DNA of 64,000 nucleotides from Echinicola salinicaeni (GTDB lineage Bacteria; Bacteroidota; Bacteroidia; Cytophagales; Cyclobacteriaceae): the NCBI RefSeq assembly GCF_014280965.1, contig NZ_JACODZ010000001.1, positions 682,001 to 746,000 on the forward strand, written 5' to 3'. This document shows, piece by piece, positions 62,233-64,000 of the stretch (its first letter is position 1; each line of letters starts with the position of its first letter). The position numbers and the translations under genes are program-made. The notes under the pieces were generated by a model. That model did not search any database and was not told the origin of the DNA. It worked only from the letters and a program-made list of their open reading frames with translations.

Positions 62233-63156
62233 ATGATCCTTTCAGTTTGTCCTAATCCTTCAGTCGATACTTATGCATGGTTGAATACGATGGAACTGGG
62301 TGTTGCCAATAGGATAACGAAACTACAGGAGTTTGCAGGAGGAAAAGGTGTTCATGTAGCCATGGCCCTTAATGAGTTTGGTGCAAAAACTGATTTATTG
62401 GGTAGTTGGGCTGGACATTCAGGTAAATGGATAAGGGAGTTTTGTGAAGAATTGGGAATGAAAAGCTTTGGGCCTGAATTGGCAGGAGCAAATAGAAAGT
62501 GTTATACCTTTCTTTCAGAGGATGAGGATTTGCATCATACAGAATTGTTGGAGCCAGGTCCTGAGTTAAATGAGGGGCAGTATCTTGCATTTATAAAAAA
62601 CTTCAGCGAGCATTTGGATAATGCCGGTCTTGCAGTCCTTTCTGGGTCTTGGCCTAAAGGAAGCCCGGCATTTGCTTATGCGGAAATGACAGCTATAGCA
62701 GAAGAAAAAGGCAAAAAAGTCATTTTGGACTGTAGTGGTATACAACTTGCCAATGCGCTGGAAAGAGGTTTTTTTGGATTGCATCTCAATGAACATGAAG
62801 CAAAGGAGCTTTGTGGAAAGGATGATCCTTTGGAGGCCATGCAGGTTTTAAGTGAGAAAGTAGATTTGGTAGCACTTACCCGGGGAAAGGAAGGACTTTA
62901 TCTTGGCTATTTAGGAAAGATAATTCATGCCAATGTAGTGATTGATAAGGTGGTAAGTACTGTTGGAAGTGGAGATTGTTTAACTGCTGGGATAGCCTAT
63001 GGGGTGAATCAAGGGCTTTCTGTTGAGGAGATTGCTCGGCATGGAGTTGCTTTTGGAGCTGCTAATTGTCTCAGAAAGGATTTAGGAATGTTATATAGCT
63101 CTGATGTAGAGGCTTTACTTCCTAAGGTGTCAATTAAAGAATTAAGCTATGCATAA
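62233..63156 (+). CDS. PfkB kinase of the 1-phosphofructokinase / tagatose-6-phosphate kinase class
   Basis: 307 residues. ATP-dependent sugar-phosphate kinase. Class marks: VCPNPSVDTYAW, FAGGKGVHVAMALNEFG, the LNEHEAKEL motif (N-x-x-E) and the anion hole with catalytic Asp in VGSGDCLTAGIAYG. The start VCPNPSVD is typical of LacC and FruK, which act on tagatose-6-P and fructose-1-P; the AgaS-type gene before it favours tagatose-6-P. Its end overlaps the next gene by 8 bases. Confidence 0.9.
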   Translation: MILSVCPNPSVDTYAWLNTMELGVANRITKLQEFAGGKGVHVAMALNEFGAKTDLLGSWAGHSGKWIREFCEELGMKSFGPELAGANRKCYTFLSEDEDLHHTELLEPGPELNEGQYLAFIKNFSEHLDNAGLAVLSGSWPKGSPAFAYAEMTAIAEEKGKKVILDCSGIQLANALERGFFGLHLNEHEAKELCGKDDPLEAMQVLSEKVDLVALTRGKEGLYLGYLGKIIHANVVIDKVVSTVGSGDCLTAGIAYGVNQGLSVEEIARHGVAFGAANCLRKDLGMLYSSDVEALLPKVSIKELSYA

Positions 63157-64000
63157 AAAAGATCTTTTAGTAGTAGGTGAATTGAATATAGATTTGATCC
63201 TAAATCAAATCAAAGGATTTCCTGAAATGGGTTCAGAAAAGGTAGCAGAAAAGATGGATGTTACTTTAGGGAGTTCTTCCGCGATATTTGCTTCCAATAT
63301 TGCTACGCTTGGAATCCAAACATCCTTTTGTGGAAAAGTGGGGAATGATGATTTTGGACAATTCGTTTGTGAAACCTTAAGAAACAAGAAGGTAGGAGTT
63401 GATCATATTTCAGTGTCCAAAGCGTTCAAGACAGGCTTGACAGTAGTGATGAATTATGATCAGGACAGAGCGAATGTGACTTATTGTGGGGCTATGGAAG
63501 ACTTGACCATAGAAGATATTCCTTGGGAAAAGGTATCGGAGTACAAGCATTTTCATTTGTCCAACTATTTTCTTCAAAAAGGAATTCAAAAAGATATCAC
63601 GGAAATATTTAAAAAAGCAAAGGCCTCTGGGATGAGCACTTCACTGGATCTTCAAGTAGATCCGGATGACCAGTGGGATTTTGACTATAAGTCCTGTTTG
63701 CCTTATGTGGATATATTTCTACCGAATGAATCAGAGTTACTTTCTCTTACTGGAAAAACTGAGGTAGATGAAGCTTTGGAAGAACTGAAAGACCACGCCA
63801 ATATTATAGCCCTAAAGATGGGGATAAAAGGCGGGTTGGTATATCATAAAGGAGAGATTATCAAGGCAGAACCTTATATCAATGATCAATTTGTTGATGC
63901 TATTGGAGCTGGAGATAGTTTCAATGCAGGTTTTATCTGTAAGTTTTTACAGGGAAATGATTGGGGAGAATGCTTGAAGTTTGCCAATCTGACCGGAGCG
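63149..64000 (+). CDS. PfkB (ribokinase-like) carbohydrate kinase, 3' end cut by window
   Basis: The first 284 codons lie in the window and no stop is reached. Start MHKKDLLVVGELNIDLILNQ is the ribokinase-type opening, followed by GSSSAIFASNIATLG and the anion hole with catalytic Asp in DAIGAGDSFNAGF near residue 250. Its ATG at 63149 lies within the previous gene's last codons (8-base overlap), so translation is coupled. The kinase may phosphorylate the free amino sugar (AgaK-like) or another product; the missing end and neighbours would help decide. Confidence 0.88.
   Translation, partial: MHKKDLLVVGELNIDLILNQIKGFPEMGSEKVAEKMDVTLGSSSAIFASNIATLGIQTSFCGKVGNDDFGQFVCETLRNKKVGVDHISVSKAFKTGLTVVMNYDQDRANVTYCGAMEDLTIEDIPWEKVSEYKHFHLSNYFLQKGIQKDITEIFKKAKASGMSTSLDLQVDPDDQWDFDYKSCLPYVDIFLPNESELLSLTGKTEVDEALEELKDHANIIALKMGIKGGLVYHKGEIIKAEPYINDQFVDAIGAGDSFNAGFICKFLQGNDWGECLKFANLTGA

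Overview
The window is an ordinary chromosomal stretch from a Bacteroidota bacterium, most likely class Cytophagia (Cyclobacteriaceae-like). The evidence is the mix of genes: a GldH-type gliding lipoprotein next to a PSP1/RicT-type gene, a fused E1 alpha-beta keto-acid dehydrogenase, many short-lipobox lipoproteins, the pdxA-DUF177-rpmF / fabH-efp-accB-accC order, and several promoters of the TTTG-N19-TAnnTTTG type. Base composition is AT-rich with very AT-rich intergenic DNA. No tRNA, rRNA, insertion sequence, prophage or CRISPR array was found. One structural RNA gene, RNase P RNA, is present.

Layout. 1-1450: end of a thiamin salvage operon (thiD, tenA). 1524-6901: a small exported protein, a Tat-exported sulfite-oxidase-like molybdoenzyme with a membrane-anchored cytochrome c, a two-domain fasciclin lipoprotein, a DUF922-type zinc protease-like protein and an exported DUF1080-like protein. 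7506-11091: DeoR-family regulator, an exported endonuclease/exonuclease/phosphatase-family lipoprotein and a GH20 hexosaminidase. 11373-17801: LysR regulator divergent from a complete histidine degradation operon hutHUIG. 17903-23845: alanine dehydrogenase, fused E1 dehydrogenase, two lipoproteins (one of only 39 residues) and a LuxE-like adenylating enzyme. 23862-27135: a sigma-54-type response regulator without DNA-binding domain directly downstream of rnpB, a DUF3109 protein and an NAD-dependent epimerase-like protein. 28462-35619: leftward housekeeping block (M17 peptidase, pdxA, DUF177, rpmF, fabH, efp, accB, accC). 35674-39874: rightward rsmA, mgtE, a 2-hydroxyacid dehydrogenase, greA and a HIT protein. 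39937-46720: rRNA methyltransferase rlmD with a coupled small gene, an SDR oxidoreductase and a 1326-residue SF1 helicase. 46727-54350: gldH, ricT-like, purD and recQ leftward; kdsD and a mannose-1-phosphate guanylyltransferase rightward. 54522-60583: OsmC, Ldh-type oxidoreductase, Ppx/GppA, an acyl-CoA carboxylase beta subunit, an S23/IVP four-helix protein and an M42 peptidase. 61057-64000: an amino-sugar operon (AgaS-type SIS protein and two PfkB kinases, the second cut by the window end).

How the genes connect. The hut operon turns histidine into glutamate; alanine dehydrogenase and the E1 enzyme, next to it, also serve amino-acid carbon use. The GH20 hexosaminidase, the DeoR regulator of AgaR/GlpR type and the agaS operon could form one amino-sugar regulon although they lie about 50 kb apart: the agaS leader carries TTTCGTTT repeats in the style of DeoR-family operators. 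accB/accC, fabH and the carboxylase beta subunit serve acyl-CoA carboxylation and lipid synthesis; kdsD and the guanylyltransferase feed cell-surface sugar synthesis.

No clear undescribed multi-gene system was found. The signals most worth a second look are the stand-alone SF1 helicase with a degenerate nuclease-like tail, the hairpin in the greA leader, the rnpB-response regulator arrangement, the operator-like repeats before agaS, the orphan bidirectional terminator near 6975, and the shared leader motif before two lipoprotein genes.
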